From NCBI GenBank assembly GCA_031761405.1, contig JASEVX010000366.1:62001-126000 (forward strand): 64,000 nucleotides of DNA, given 5' to 3'. The position numbers and the translations under genes were made by a program. The DNA comes from Serripes groenlandicus. Lineage: Eukaryota; Mollusca; Bivalvia; Cardiida; Cardiidae. Positions 34,441 through 46,691 of this stretch are shown one piece after another (position 1 is the stretch's first letter; each line of letters starts with the position of its first letter). The notes beneath the pieces are model-generated. The model was given only the letters and a program-made list of their open reading frames with translations. It was not told where the DNA came from and searched no databases.

Positions 34441-37400
34441 CAAGAGGCCCAAGAGGGCCAGTATCGCTCCACAGCCAAATCTCCGAACAGCCCTGCCCCC
34501 TGTCGGCCATGTTTTTCAACCCATCAATAAGGCTTGAAGGAATCTGACAAAATTCTACAAAATGATTTGAAAATCGGCCAGACACTTTCGGAGGAAAAGA
34601 TTTTTTAAGTTTTATCTATAGCCGTATAAGGCAAATTAGCCCTCCCTCTGGCGGCCATGTTTTGTTACCAATTAACAATGCTTGAATGAATCTGATAGAG
34701 ATTCTAGAGAACCCAAGGAACATTACACAAAATTATTTGAAAATTATTTGAAAATTGGCTCAACAGGAGAAGATTTTTAAAGTTTTCACTATGGCTATTT
34801 AAGGCAAAATAGCCCCACCTTCTGGCGGCCATGTTTTTCAACCAATGAACATGGCTTGAAGGAATCTGATAGAGGGTCACCCAATGAACATTTCTACAAA
34901 ATTATTTGAGAATCGGCTAAACATTTTTGGAGGAGAAGATTGTTTAAGTTTTCACTATAGCCATATAAGGCAAAATAGCCCCACCCTCTGGCGGCAATGC
35001 TTTTCGACCAATCAACATGGCTTGAAGGAATCTGATAGAGGGTCACCCAAGAAACATTTCTACAAAATAATTTAAAAATCGGCCTGGAACTTTTGGAGAA
35101 GAAGAATTTTTAAGTTTTCACAGACACTATAGCCATATAAGGCAAAATAGCCCTTCCCCCCCCCCCCCCATGTTTTTCACCATAGCCATATAGGGCAAAA
35201 TAGCCCCCCCCCCCCTGGTGGCCATGTTTTTGAACCAATCAACATGGCTTCAAGGAATCTGATAGAGGGTCACCCAAGGAACATTTCTACAAAATTATTG
35301 GAAAATCGGCCTGACACTTTTGGAGGAGAAGATTTTTTAAGTTTTCACTATAGCCATATAATGCAAAATAGCCCCACCCCCTGGCGGCCATGTTTTTCGA
35401 CCAATCAACATGACTTGAAGGAATCTGATAGAGGGTCACCCAAGGAACATTTATGTGAAAATCGGCCTGACACTTTTGGAGGAGAAGATTTTTTAAGTTT
35501 TCACTATAGCCATGTAAGGCAAAATAGCCCCACCCCCTGGCGGCCATGTTTTTCGACCAATCAACATGGTTTCAAGGAATCTGATAGAGGGTCACCCGAG
35601 GAACATTTCTTCGAAATTATTTGAAAATCGGCCTGACACTTTTGGAGGAGAAGATTTTTTTAAGTTTTCACTATTTTTTTCCTTTTGTTGCCATGGAAAC
35701 CAGAATTCTGCATGGAGCCCAATTGACCAACTGGTTACTGAGGAGAATAAGATGACGGACGACGCATGACGGACAAAAGGTGATCACAATAACTCACCTT
35801 GAGCAAATCTCAGGTGAGCTAAAAAGAGAAAATTGTGAAACTTATAATGAACAAGAAGGACTTGATGGCACTAGTTCGCTCACCTGAATCATGCAATATA
35901 CTGCAATGCGAAACACATTGATCAAGATCAAGACAATTATTCTGAATGCAACCTCCACCATGTTAACAACAAGATTTTCCCTCATTTGGCCTTGTGATCT
36001 GTTTGATTTTTACCTGATATGATCCATATTCCGACATGGACTAGATATCATCAAGACAACAAACATTCTGACAAATTTTCAACTTGCTCAAAGTAAAAAT
36101 GTGGTGTCCGGAATTTGCACAATATTTTCCTTTATTGACCTAGTTTCTGACCTAATATGAGCCGTATTCGGACTTGACCTAGATATCATTCAGACAAACA
36201 TTCTGAAAAATGTTCCAGCTGCTGTAGCAAAAATTGCAGCCTCCAGAGTGTTAACAAGATTGTTCTACAAGTTGGCCTAGTGACCTAGTTTTTGACCCAT
36301 ATTCGAACTTGGCTTTTATATCATTTAGATAAACATTCTGAAAAATGTCAAGCCTTACATATCACCAAGACTTGTTAACATTCTGATAACGGTTCAACAT
36401 GTTCAAGTTAAAAAAGTAATATCCAGAGTGTAAAAAAAGATTTCCCTTCAGTTTGGCGATGTGACCTTGTTTCTGACCTTAAATGACCTAGATATTTTTT
36501 AATAATACAAATATTCTAACACAATTATTAAACAAGAGGGCCATGATGGCCCTGGATCGATCACCTGATTTTTTTTCTTCACTTAAGCAGTATAAGCCAC
36601 GCCCCTGGTAGTTTCCTACCTTGGCTTGGCTTGAAGAAATCTGATAGAGGGTCAGGTCACCCTAGGAGCATTTCTAGTAAATCTTTTGAAAATCTGCCAG
36701 ACACTTTCAAAGGAGAAGATTTGTTATATTTCCACTATAGTCATATTAGGCAAAATAGCCACGTCCCCTGGCGGCCATGTTTTTTAACCAATCAACATGG
36801 CTTGAAGATATCTGATAGTGTGTCACTTAAGGAACATTTCTACAAAATTAGTTGAAAATTGGCCCTACACTTTTGGAGGAGAAGATTTTTTAAGTTTTCA
36901 CCATAGCCATATAAGGCAAAATAGCCCCCACCCCCACCCCTGGCAGCCATGTTTTTTGACCAATCAACATGGCTTGAAGGAATCTGATAGAGGGTCATCC
37001 AAGGCACATTTCTACAAGATTTATTTAAGTTTTCACTATTTTTTTCATTTCGTTGCCATGGAAACCAGAATACTGCATGGATCCAAACAATTTGTAGGAA
37101 TTCGGTTGAGGCCATTGAGAGGATGCTTCATGAAGTTTCAGCCCAATTGACCCACTGGGAACTGAGGAGAAGAAATTGACGCACGCCGGACAAAAGGCGA
37201 TCACAATAACTCACCTTGAGCAAAGCTCAGGTCAGCTAAGAACTTAAGCAAAAATTGCAACCTCTGGAGAGTTAACAAAATTTTCTTTCATTTTGACCTA
37301 GTTTTTGACCCGATATGACCTATGTTCAAACTTGACAAACATTCTGATAGAGATTCAACATGCTCAAGTTGAAACTGTGGCCTCCAGAGTGTTAACAAGA

Positions 37401-37640
37401 TTTCCCTTCAATTTGACCTAGTGACCTAGTTCTTTACCTAATATGGTCCAGTTTCTCAAACTTCTCCAAGGTTTGATATAGATGAATGTTCTGATAAACT
37501 TTCATGAAAAGCGGATGTAAAATGTAGCCTGTAGAGTGTTAACGAAGGCAAATGTTGACGGCGTATATTGGACGGTAGACGGACAATTCAATTGTGATCA
37601 CAATAGCTCACCTTGCACTTCAAGCACTGGTGAGCTAAAA
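34440..37640 (+). repeat. Long bivalve-type repeat cluster
   Basis: 34440-35825 has about seven 180-bp bodies and ends AGGTGAGCTA. 35845-37640 is a second type with 150-bp bodies (GTGACCTAGTTTTTGACC), into which a third copy (36533-37240) is inserted. Runs of C at 35157 and 35203 interrupt the bodies. The open frames of up to 126 codons follow the repeat and are not genes. Confidence 0.8.
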
Positions 37641-37905
37641 ACAGACACAGACCAAAAAGGATAGCCAGACCACCTTTGAAATATAACACTATATTCTTGA
37701 CTAATAAGACACTAGTAAATGAACTAAAATCAACAAGGACATACATTTGTTGTTCTTTTAACTGGTTGATAAACATTATATTACAACAGCTTAGATAAAA
37801 TAGCCATGTGTTAACTGTCACGGATATTTAGGACATTTGTGGGAAGAAACACTTTTATCAAAATTGTTACTTCTTGAGTCTTTTCAAAGTCTTTCTCATT
37901 TCAGT

Positions 37906-38135
37906 TTAACCCTTTCCCTCATATCACAATTCTGCAGCAGACGACTTTGAACATATTTTGTCAAAAACTGGTAAATCTCTATAATTAAATGGATAACTTA
38001 TGACTAAAAGTGGAAAACATTGTGTCAAAAGAAGAAATTACACGGTTTGTGCAATTTCTACTTTTGTCACTATGTTTTCAAAAAGCTGTTTGCTGCAAAG
38101 GCGTTAGAAAGTGTCTATATGAGGGAAAGGGTTAA
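37906..38135. mobile_element. TTAA MITE, complete
   Basis: TTAACCCTTTCCCTCATATC to ATGAGGGAAAGGGTTAA with the family hairpin core. A second, broken copy follows at about 38290-38500. Confidence 0.8.
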
Positions 38136-38589
38136 AAAGACTAGAAATAATCTGAAAAAGGCAGAAATTGGATAAATTTATTATTATATACCGGTATAAA
38201 TCATATTACCATAGTATAGTATATAACCATATAGCCTTTGTAAAGTATAGATATTATAGCCTGGTATACTATAAAGATTTTCTTCTTTTTGAAAACATAT
38301 ATTGAAAGTTGTCTGCTACAGAATTGTCGTATGTGGGAAAGGGTTATAAAGAAGTATACCGTTCTTTTTCTGCAGCAGACAAATTTGTCACAAAATAGAA
38401 AATCTCTATAATTGAATGGATAACCTATGACTAAAAGTGGAAAACATTGTGGCAAAAGGAAAACTTGCTTGTTTTTCAAAAAGGCCGTCTGCTGCTGTTA
38501 AACCTACTTAGTATTCATTAGCATAGCTGTTATATTGAAATTCACAATTTTATAAAAAAAAAGATGCTACTGTATTTTCCACAATTTCC

Positions 38590-38900
38590 CTACACTACCT
38601 GACCCATTCTCAATTTAGGTACAAAAATCACTGGGTGAACTGGCCGCCGTGATATAACTTTCTTTAACCCTTTCACCTGGCTCGGCAATTCATTCTTTCC
38701 AATGATGTGACTTGTGTACCAATGGATATAGTCTATGTGGGAAGGTAGCCAGTTACCTGGGAAGAATGTTGTGTGGAGTACTGGTGCGATGAAGCCTCGA
38801 AACGTTGGGTGAACTGGCAGCCAGGCTATGACTAAAATACCGTTGAAAACTGTTAAACTCGAATCAATCAACCTTAACCATTCCCCACATGCAAACACAT
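38590..38900 (+). repeat. SINE body related to 10620-10760
   Basis: Shares TTGTGTGGAGTACTGGTG and GATATAACTT with the SINE at 10486, and has an internal repeat of TGGGTGAACTGGC. The 122-codon minus frame is repeat sequence. Confidence 0.5.
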
Positions 38901-39103
38901 CCATAGCAGATGATTTTTTAAACCATTGTGGCAAAAGGAAAAAATGCTCACTATTCAATAATTATACTTTCATTTAAAAGAGATTCTCCACATTTGTATT
39001 ACAGCTGAATTGCATGACAATATTAACATTTCAACCCTTTTCCTTATATAGATGACTTTTACTTCCATCAGCCTACAGCCTTTGGAAAATAATATACCAG
39101 AAG

Positions 39104-39427
39104 GAGTAGTCCGAGACTTCTCTGACCCTAAACAGCCTTTTTCACGATTATTGATATTTCATTTTGCTGTGTAAGCCACAATAAAAAAGAAAGAGGCTTC
39201 TAGGGTCAGAGAAGTCTCGGATTACAAAAAGAGATAATGAACCATTTTCCCACTTAAAACAAATGTGCAGCCCGAAACTATAAAGCTTTGAAAACATTCT
39301 CCGTGCTCAGAAATGAACTCCATGCTCCAAGGGATTAGTCAATATGGAGAACAAATTGGCTTCTGACCAATCAGATACTTGAGCACAAATTCTGAGTACA
39401 GATTAAACTTTTATAGTTTTGGGGGGC
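39104..39427. mobile_element. Two short foldback elements
   Basis: 39104-39225 has inverted ends TCCGAGACTTCTCTGACCCT / complement. 39268-39427 has ends GCCCGAAACTATAAAGCTTT / a near complement. Both lack coding sequence. Confidence 0.65.
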
Positions 39428-40800
39428 TGATGGCTGAAAAAGTAAACTCGGTTCATTGACTTTGTGACTTATGAAATACATTTTAGATTAATATTAATAG
39501 ATATAATTAGTCGCCGGGCAGAAGCCCGCGACTTCTATTTTTAATAGGTTTTCGGAAATCACATGGGAGGGGGGATTATTATTAGAAAGAAACACATTTA
39601 GATGTCTTGAACATATTACAATTGTGTTTGTTTAAAAACACTAAGTAATGACACTTCTAAAATGAAATAAATATTCCGATGTTTTAGGTATTTTCAGTTT
39701 CTTTATTTTGACTCGCATTTATGTTTTTTTGTTTTATTTACGAAGACAAAACAGTCCCTATTTGCTAGAATGAAATACTGTGTTTTACACTATATACTAC
39801 ATGTAATCAAAAGGCTATAACTACAAACCTTTACGTCGCACAGTCTAATGTTGTTTACATACGCGCACCTGCTTAAAGCGTGACTCGCGAATACCAACTG
39901 CGTAGATCAATCTCCTTTGCAGAGAGCCTTCTCTTTACACTCACTTACAAATAGTAAATCGTAGGTGATTTAAAATGTATATTTGGTTCGAAACAAATGA
40001 AGAAAAGAACAAACCGAGATAAAACTAGTTTTAATAGAAATATTACTTTGAACGAACACTCTCTGCATATAAAGAGAGTTTCAAGAACGACACCTCTGCG
40101 AATAAGAAAGAATCTGGTCTTTCGTACACAATTAGTTCGTCCTTGACAATTTTAAATGTGTCATTTAATTCCCTAAAGGCTTCCGATCTGCATATTTAAC
40201 TGTTTATTTGATATTATATTTCGAAGGTGGTCTAATTTATAAATATTGGACTACATTTCAACATTTGTTACAGTATGATATAATTAGGATGCCAAGCTAA
40301 TATCATTTTGAGAAAAAGAGAAAACTCATGTCTTCAGCGATTTAACCCTCAACTCATTGTTTTAAAAGTAGATTGCTGCAAAGGTGTCCACTGTTGACTT
40401 TAATAGAGGAAAGGTAAAATGACGTGCTATTGCATGCAAATCCTAAATTGTCTGTTTTGTGGTTTTATTGAAAAATAATAAAATTCAAATATTCTGACAA
40501 ACATCTTGAAAAGTGTATGTGGAATTCACAAATCTTAAAAAATATTCCTTAATGAATGCACTGTATACATACTAAGAATAATGATTGGCAAGATTTCTCA
40601 TTTCCATTACTGTTTATGATCAATAATTAGTTGGTTGTGTGTATGGTCAACCTACTTTGGAATGGAGATTGATCATAAATAATGAAGGCTTCAATTATCA
40701 TTCACTTCGTTGACAAAACAATGCAAGTTATGATACATTTTCACTTGACCCCACCCCTGATGTTCCAATATGCCCCTCAGTTGATAACTGTTTATTCAAC
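39428..40800. other. No gene seen
   Basis: Contains a small hairpin (GTCGCCGGGCAGAAGCCCGC, 39510) that looks like a MITE end. The rest is AT-rich without recognised features. Confidence 0.4.
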
Positions 40801-40912
40801 TACTATAATGTTAGTGTTATGCATAACTGCACTATGGATATCCGGCGACATTGATGACTTGCATCAACTTTCTCTTGTATATATATATAACAGTATAGAT
40901 TAATAGCCCTAC

Positions 40913-41198
40913 CTATCCTGGCTTGATTTCCTGTTTCAACACTTTGTTCTGATGGTATCGTTGACTTTGCTGTTTCCTGCAGAAAACTTCTGAACCTTAC
41001 TTTGTCTCCAATCGTAACCAATCCCAGATTAGTCAGTTCTCTGTCTTGTAACCCCTTACATAAATCCAATGAATCAATTTTTTCTCTCTCAAAATTCTGC
41101 CAGAGAGAATCTAGGCCTACCGACTTTAACATGTGTCTCACGTCGTCTGCCATTTTTTTGGATTGTGGTTGGCGCGTGAACTGTCGGTGCTCATACAA
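40913..41198 (-). CDS. SAM-domain exon, 5' part of a gene or element
   Basis: Reads MADDVRHMLKSVGLDSLW, NFEREKIDSLDLCKGL and ELTNLGLVTIGDKVRF, a clear SAM (sterile alpha motif) domain. The likely start is ATG at 41153; an in-frame upstream ATG is at 41198. It ends at a GT donor (40912). No second exon is recognised downstream. Like the integrase gene at 14265, it begins with a SAM domain and lies immediately after the 21-bp minisatellite, so it may be the first exon of a truncated second copy of that element type. Confidence 0.6.
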
Positions 41199-41229
41199 AT
41201 TTCGCCTCGTATATTTTATCCGTTACTTT

Positions 41230-41965
41230 ACATTATGGTAAATTGACTTTATATAATGAAAAGTGAACTACATAAAACACCAAATTGACTGAACGCAGTT
41301 AATTTATACCTTTATATAATGAAGTGTTGTCGTTATATTATGTTGATTTAGTTTTGTATATTGAAGTTTACCTTTATATAATGATGTTTTTAGCTTTATA
41401 TAATGCTGTTTTACCTTTATATAATAATAGTTTAGCTTTATATAATAAGGTTATACCTTTATATAATGAAGTTTTGCCTCGATGTAGTGACTTTATATCA
41501 TAATATAACGTCGTTGTATATGTATGTAATAACGTAATACCTTTATATAATGAAGTTTTAACTTGATGTAGTGACTTTATACCTGTATATATCAACGTTT
41601 TATCTTTATGTTATAACGTTACACCTTTATATAATGAAGTTTTATCTTGATGTAGTGACTTTATATCATTATATAACGACGTTGTATATGTATGTAATAA
41701 CGTAATACCTTTATATTATGAAGTTTTACCTTGATGTAGTGACTTTATACCTGTATATATCAACGTTGTATCTATATGTTATAACGTTACACCTTTATAT
41801 AATGAAGTTTTACCTTGATGTAGTGACTTTATATCTGTATATATCAACGTTTTATCTTTATGTTATAACGTTACACGTTTATATAATGAAGTTTTAACTT
41901 AAGGTAATGACGCTTAAGCTTTGTATATTGACATTTATATGTAACAGACAGCTTAGGCGTTCCAT
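41230..41965 (-). repeat. 21-bp minisatellite, inverted copy
   Basis: Complement of the array at 13062, with the same units and the same outer end (GGAACGCCTAAGCTGTCTGT as read on the minus strand). It ends exactly where the second TcmP element begins. Confidence 0.85.
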
Positions 41966-42290
41966 ATGCAACGAACAGATTTTTTGATATATAATACTGG
42001 TATAATTAACGTTTTGTTTCCATGTCTCATGTTTATTTTTAGAACAATGTGGTTTTTTTAGAAATGACGTGTTAGCCGGAACTACTTGTCTAAAAAATGT
42101 TTGTAAACAAATCGGGAAAAACCAGCAATCATTTGATAAACAAAAACAAATTAACTTCAAATTAACGATATTTTAATTAACATATATACAAACTTATTCA
42201 TAAAAGCAATACAACAACTAATATGCATATACTATATTGTGTTGATTTTATTAGACACCCTTTCACCTTTTTCCCCATTTAGCAGACGAT

Positions 42291-42624
42291 TCATCGGTCG
42301 GGAATTCCCCTCTGTCTCTCGAAGATTTGCTCGATTTTAACGAAAACAGCGACGGGTGTGTCGATTTTTACATAGATTCGTCGATTTTTGAAATAAAAAA
42401 TGACATGCAGTGAAGAGGTTTCAAAGCCCTCAGCCACTGACACCAAGATAATTTCTTTACAAGTTCAATCTCTACCTAGCCGCGGGAATGTGCAACAACA
42501 GTTCATAAACGACGAAGAAAATAAAAATACATTAAAAAAAAATCCGCAATCTGACAAAATAAATGGAAAATTCATAGCAGAAAGTGGTGAAAGACGAAAA
42601 CTGCAAAACGCTCCTATGGAATAG
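42291..42624 (+). pseudogene. Tyrosine recombinase N-terminal fragment
   Basis: Reads LSLEDLLDFNENSDGCVDF in one frame, then shifts by one in an A-run near 42395 into a frame starting MTCSEEVSKPSATD and ending at 42624. Relative to copy 1 it has lost about 17 bp, including the ATG. No catalytic motif is in this part. Confidence 0.5.
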
Positions 42625-42829
42625 CTAGACCAGCATATTGCTACATTTATCATGACCATCATCAAGCCTAATTGAGACGACTAAGAGCCAACATCCATAA
42701 GGAACATGATTTCAAGCTTTGACAGAAAGCTTCGCCGTCAAGGATATCCCCACGCACTTATATCTTCAACAACACACGAATTTAATTTGACAACACAAAC
42801 CCTAAAGGTAGGTTATTATACATGCAAAG

Positions 42830-42985
42830 GGGTCTTGTTTCAAACTGTTCACGTAGCGTTTGCGTTTCTGTGGGGTTATACGCCGTTTTCAACATTATTT
42901 CGGTTATATCACAGCGACAGTTCATTTATTTATGATCCCTGGGTAAACAAACCAGTACTAGTCTAGGAATTGTGCCTTGCTCAAT
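42830..42985 (+). repeat. Mollusc-type dispersed repeat
   Basis: TGTGGGGTTATACGCCGTTT through ATGATCCCTGGGTAAACAAA and GCTCAATGGCACTC. Nearly the same as 56945-57085, with a shorter relative on the minus strand near 60225. The 86-codon frame here is not a gene. Confidence 0.75.
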
Positions 42986-43089
42986 GGCACTCTACTATCA
43001 GACATTAACGTTTGCATAAGAGTTGCATCTAGTGATTTTGGGTAATAATGCATTTGCATCTAATGAAGACTTGGGAGAGTGCAGCTGGA

Positions 43090-43313
43090 TATTATTTCCT
43101 GCCCGAGCAGTTATAGTGAAGAGAGTCTGAATAATTGCAATCCTCAGCAAGTCGTTGTTCCACCTGTACGCCCTAAATTCCGGCACACAATATTCCCAAT
43201 CTGAACATCTCAACAACGAACAATAGTGCTGTAACACCAATATTTTATGGAGCTGTGTTAAACATTGGCACATTGAATATCCTTTTCAGCAGTCGTATCA
43301 TCCAAATAACTGA
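43090..43313 (+). pseudogene. Tyrosine recombinase C-terminal fragment
   Basis: Matches the recombinase tail (SYSEESE-like Ser-rich stretch, then NIGTLNI). A 4-nt deletion near 43280 shifts the frame before the usual stop. Catalytic residues are absent. Confidence 0.55.
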
Positions 43314-43701
43314 TCATCTTTAACATTGAAGAAATGTCCGAGTTCTTTCCTCCACATGTTTATTACTCGGCCTACTCGCTACTGATGATGTGCGTCCTTC
43401 GAAGGTCAGCTGAAGCGACGGTTGATAGGGAGGATGGTTAATGTATGTTATATTTCTAATTGATGTTTTAATGATATCCGGTACAAAAATTATAAATCAC
43501 AACATATTGTATATCTTCAAATAAGCTGCGCTATTTACAGCATATACAATTTAAAAAAAAAAAGAAAAAAAAAAAAAGCATAACATAAATGTAAAAGACT
43601 ATTTACAGAAATAAAGTAATAACATTTTTAAAATACAGGTTTTTATCACAAATTCTTCCAAGGTCGCTAGGTCGATATTGATCCGGGTGTGTTCCGAAAG
43701 T

Positions 43702-45055
43702 CTACATGCGGAAAGTTAGGAACCATGTTATACGTTCCGGATATGTAAATCGTTTTCTGCAGCCTGTTTCAACACTCGTTATTCGTGGATTATCTTCCTT
43801 TTCCATGAGAGATAAAGCTTTTTTCCGAAACACAAACGGGGTATCATACAAGATATACCGTTCTATCTGTTTAATCGGGATACGCTTGCCTTTATATTTT
43901 TCGAATATGACATCAGCCACTTTTGTGTTGTCCTGCATGTTGGACAGATTCAATATATGCCCTTTCCGGATTATGTCATAGTCTGAAAATTTCATTTCCA
44001 GTTCATACTGTGTACATCTGTTCATGGCTTCTTTCATGTTTTTGTAATTTGACTGATGTCCGGTTAGAAAAACTAGGTGGTAAATCGTTACATTACCTTT
44101 TCCTCTCATCTCAAACATGATGGAGAGATTTTCGCATGAATTCTGCTCAAGTGCCCTCTGAAAACTAATGGCACAATTCTGTATGTTACCACTTGTCGAG
44201 GTGTAACCAGTTGGCATGCTCCTGAGCTGTTTCTTTAAATCGCATACGAATCTGGGATCAATCTTGCTGTCTGAAGTTTGCGGCAATTCGATGCCATACA
44301 GTTTCGCAATGTGCCCTGGTACCTTTGACATAAATCGGTTTACATACACACTCATGAAGTTCATTAAGAACGTTTTGTTCTCACCACCAAGAAACTTTTC
44401 AATTGATTTCATAGGTGTTTGACTGAAACCAAACGGGTCGACAAACGTGAAACAGGCGCGGCGATGTAAGCTTTCTTCCAGAAACGATTCGCTAAAATCT
44501 GCAAATGAGCAATTGATTATTGTACAAGAAATGTTTGTCGCCTTCATAATGAAACCCCTGGATCCTATTTTTCTTACAGTATAATCTTCGCCGAAGAAAT
44601 TGAATATCGTGTCAACATTTTTAACAAGCATGTTGAATATTTTTCGGTCTTTTTCCACGAAAATCAATGATGCTATGCTAGTAGAGATGAATACGTGTTC
44701 AAAAATATCAGCTTCAATGTCCTCTACAAAAATCAATTCTCTTCTTTCAGACTCATCTCCGAAGTTCCAAACCTTGTGCTGATTATAGTTTTTTCTTTTT
44801 GTAGTAAAAGTTTAATGTGACCATCAGAGATATCAGTGGTGAACCGTATTGATCTATCTCATGAGGCCACCCGATACCGTATTTCCCCTCCCCAGCGAAT
44901 CCGTCAATTATGACAAATCCATCGATCTTTTTTCCTTGTCCAATAGTCCTATGATATGATATGGGTACAAATGCCTGCAGAAACTTCTTTAGAATTACTC
45001 GTTTAATACGTCCATGCGGTTTATCTTCTGCGAAAAAACTGCTCGATGTTGCCAT
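43702..45055 (-). pseudogene. TcmP-like gene, copy 2, frameshifted
   Basis: Same gene as 1038-2390, with about 93-95% of residues shared by eye. The first frame (45055-44783) keeps DGFAGEGKY and GSPLISL. It is cut by one extra base in an A-rich run near 44790, just after NFYYK. The rest (to 43702) is open and keeps FVDPFG. The remaining frame is otherwise undamaged, so the break looks recent. Confidence 0.75.
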
Positions 45056-45700
45056 TGTGACCTTGTGATCTATGTCTTTGTAAAACTATACGTCCCCTTT
45101 TGTCGTCAATGTTGAAAATTGTGATTGCAGTAACGTCGACTGGATTGTATCTTCACCATATGTGAAGAAGAAAATATATTCCCGTTTCTCAATTATTATT
45201 TTTTGTGAATTAATTGTGATTTTGATCCTCTTGCGTTTGATATGTTGTTTTGTGTGATTTCAGGAGCGTCCACTCTACTGTTTTACTACCATATGCCTAG
45301 TCGACAGCGTATTTACGTCCAACTTATTTATAAAGTTCACGATATATTTTCCTCGTTAATCGTTGTGTTTTCATCAGTTAATTTCAATAACGATCGTTAA
45401 TTTTCGACAAAGTATTCAAATTGGAATAACGATCCTCTCTCGTTTGATTTGTTTGCCAGTATGATAGCAGGAACGACACATGTATATATATTTAGAAAAT
45501 AAACCATTCCAATTGTAATAACATTCCTCTCTGGTCGCCGCTATTTGTCGGTGTCTTGCTTCTGTAAGTTTATTGTCAACGATCCTCTCTTGTTGTATAT
45601 GTTGTTAAATGCTTGCAGGATCGTTGACTGGACTACTTGTATACCCTGCCCCGCGTGCAGTAGACACCGTTTAACATCGACACTAATCTAGTGATGAAAC

Positions 45701-46560
45701 TCAAGCAAAGTTGATTGCACCAACAACACAGTTAATTTCGTATATTTCGTACTCCTCGTAGTTAATTGTACGTTGACTTGATTATTGTATATCCAACAAC
45801 GACGCGAGAAACTTTATTAGAACAACGATATTGTACCTTCTTCTCTCGTCGCCACAGTTTGTCATATTGGTTAATTGATTATTAACAGGGACATTATACT
45901 ACAGGGATATGTAAAACGAATCAATAATTAATGTTATCGTCGCCTCGCTGTAAGAAAAGCAGCCGTTAGTCCATCTGGCCATTATCCACTTCGTAAATTC
46001 ACGAGGCCTAATTTCCGCGATGGCACTCGATGTAGATAGACAGATGTTTTATGAAAATTCATAAGTTTAAATAGGAACAATCGACAATGACATTGCTAAT
46101 CCACTCTGCAGTAGTGAGTACGTTTTAAATGACTTGGCAATGCACAGTTTCACATGAACTAAAACTGTGCTATTTATATGCATTATGATTGTTACTGTTT
46201 AACTAATATCACATCTGATAAGGCAGATGTAACAGCACGCGTTTTTTTTTATATTTCATATCCCTGTAATATATTGTCCCTGATTGAGTACACGAGTTTT
46301 TCTCATTTTAAGTCAATCTATACAAAATAATTTCGGACTCAATCGCCTAGTCCTAGATGACACGGATTCCTTGGTTTTCCAGAATTCACGGATTTCTTGG
46401 TTTTCCGGAATTACATCACGAGCGCGTATTAATATTGGTAGCAGAGGGGCATACCTATATAGAAATAAAGAATACAATACAGTTCTGTTCTTTTACATAT
46501 GTTGCTAGTTTATTAGCTTTGTTATTAATTATTTGTGCAGACAAATAACCTTAAAACATC
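45701..46560. other. Gene-free flank with degenerate 26-bp units
   Basis: At 46345-46420 two units of the 26-bp repeat are preceded by CTCAATCGCCTAGTCCTAGA and followed by TCACGAGCGCGTATTAATAT. The same arrangement ends the window at 63840-63975. These may be the end of another element of the group. Confidence 0.5.
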
Positions 46561-46690
46561 AATTAAAAACATAACATAGTGTCATATACATTAAATATCC
46601 TCCCTATCAACCGTCGCTTCAGCTGCCCTCCGAAATATAAACATGTGGGGGAAGGAACTCGGACATATGTTCAATGTTAAAGATAATCAG
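46561..46690 (-). repeat. Recombinase 3' flank fragment, inverted
   Basis: The complement of the spacer that follows the recombinase stop in copies 1 and 2, beginning with the last codons (CATCCAAATAACTGA). It belongs with the minus-strand recombinase fragment at 47954. Confidence 0.6.
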
Positions 46691-46691
46691 T

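Larger units (their letters stand above)
41968..45700. mobile_element. TcmP/tyrosine-recombinase element, copy 2
   Basis: Same order as copy 1: left flank 41968-42290, recombinase pieces on plus (42291-42624 and 43090-43313), a spacer of 388 bp, TcmP-like gene on minus (43702-45055), then the flank with CGATCCTCTC words (45393-45640). It retains more of the recombinase N-terminus than copy 1, but has a SINE-type insertion at about 42830-42980. Confidence 0.6.

Noticed and set aside
35244..35624. 126-codon plus-strand frame
   Set aside because: Repeat-derived (ESDRGSPKEHF units); related frames occur in every copy of the family.
42706..42966. 86-codon frame as a gene
   Set aside because: Covers a dispersed repeat also found at 56940-57090.
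43706..44422. Plus-strand frames of 60-91 codons
   Set aside because: Shadows of the minus-strand TcmP gene; the same shadows appear at 1042-2118.
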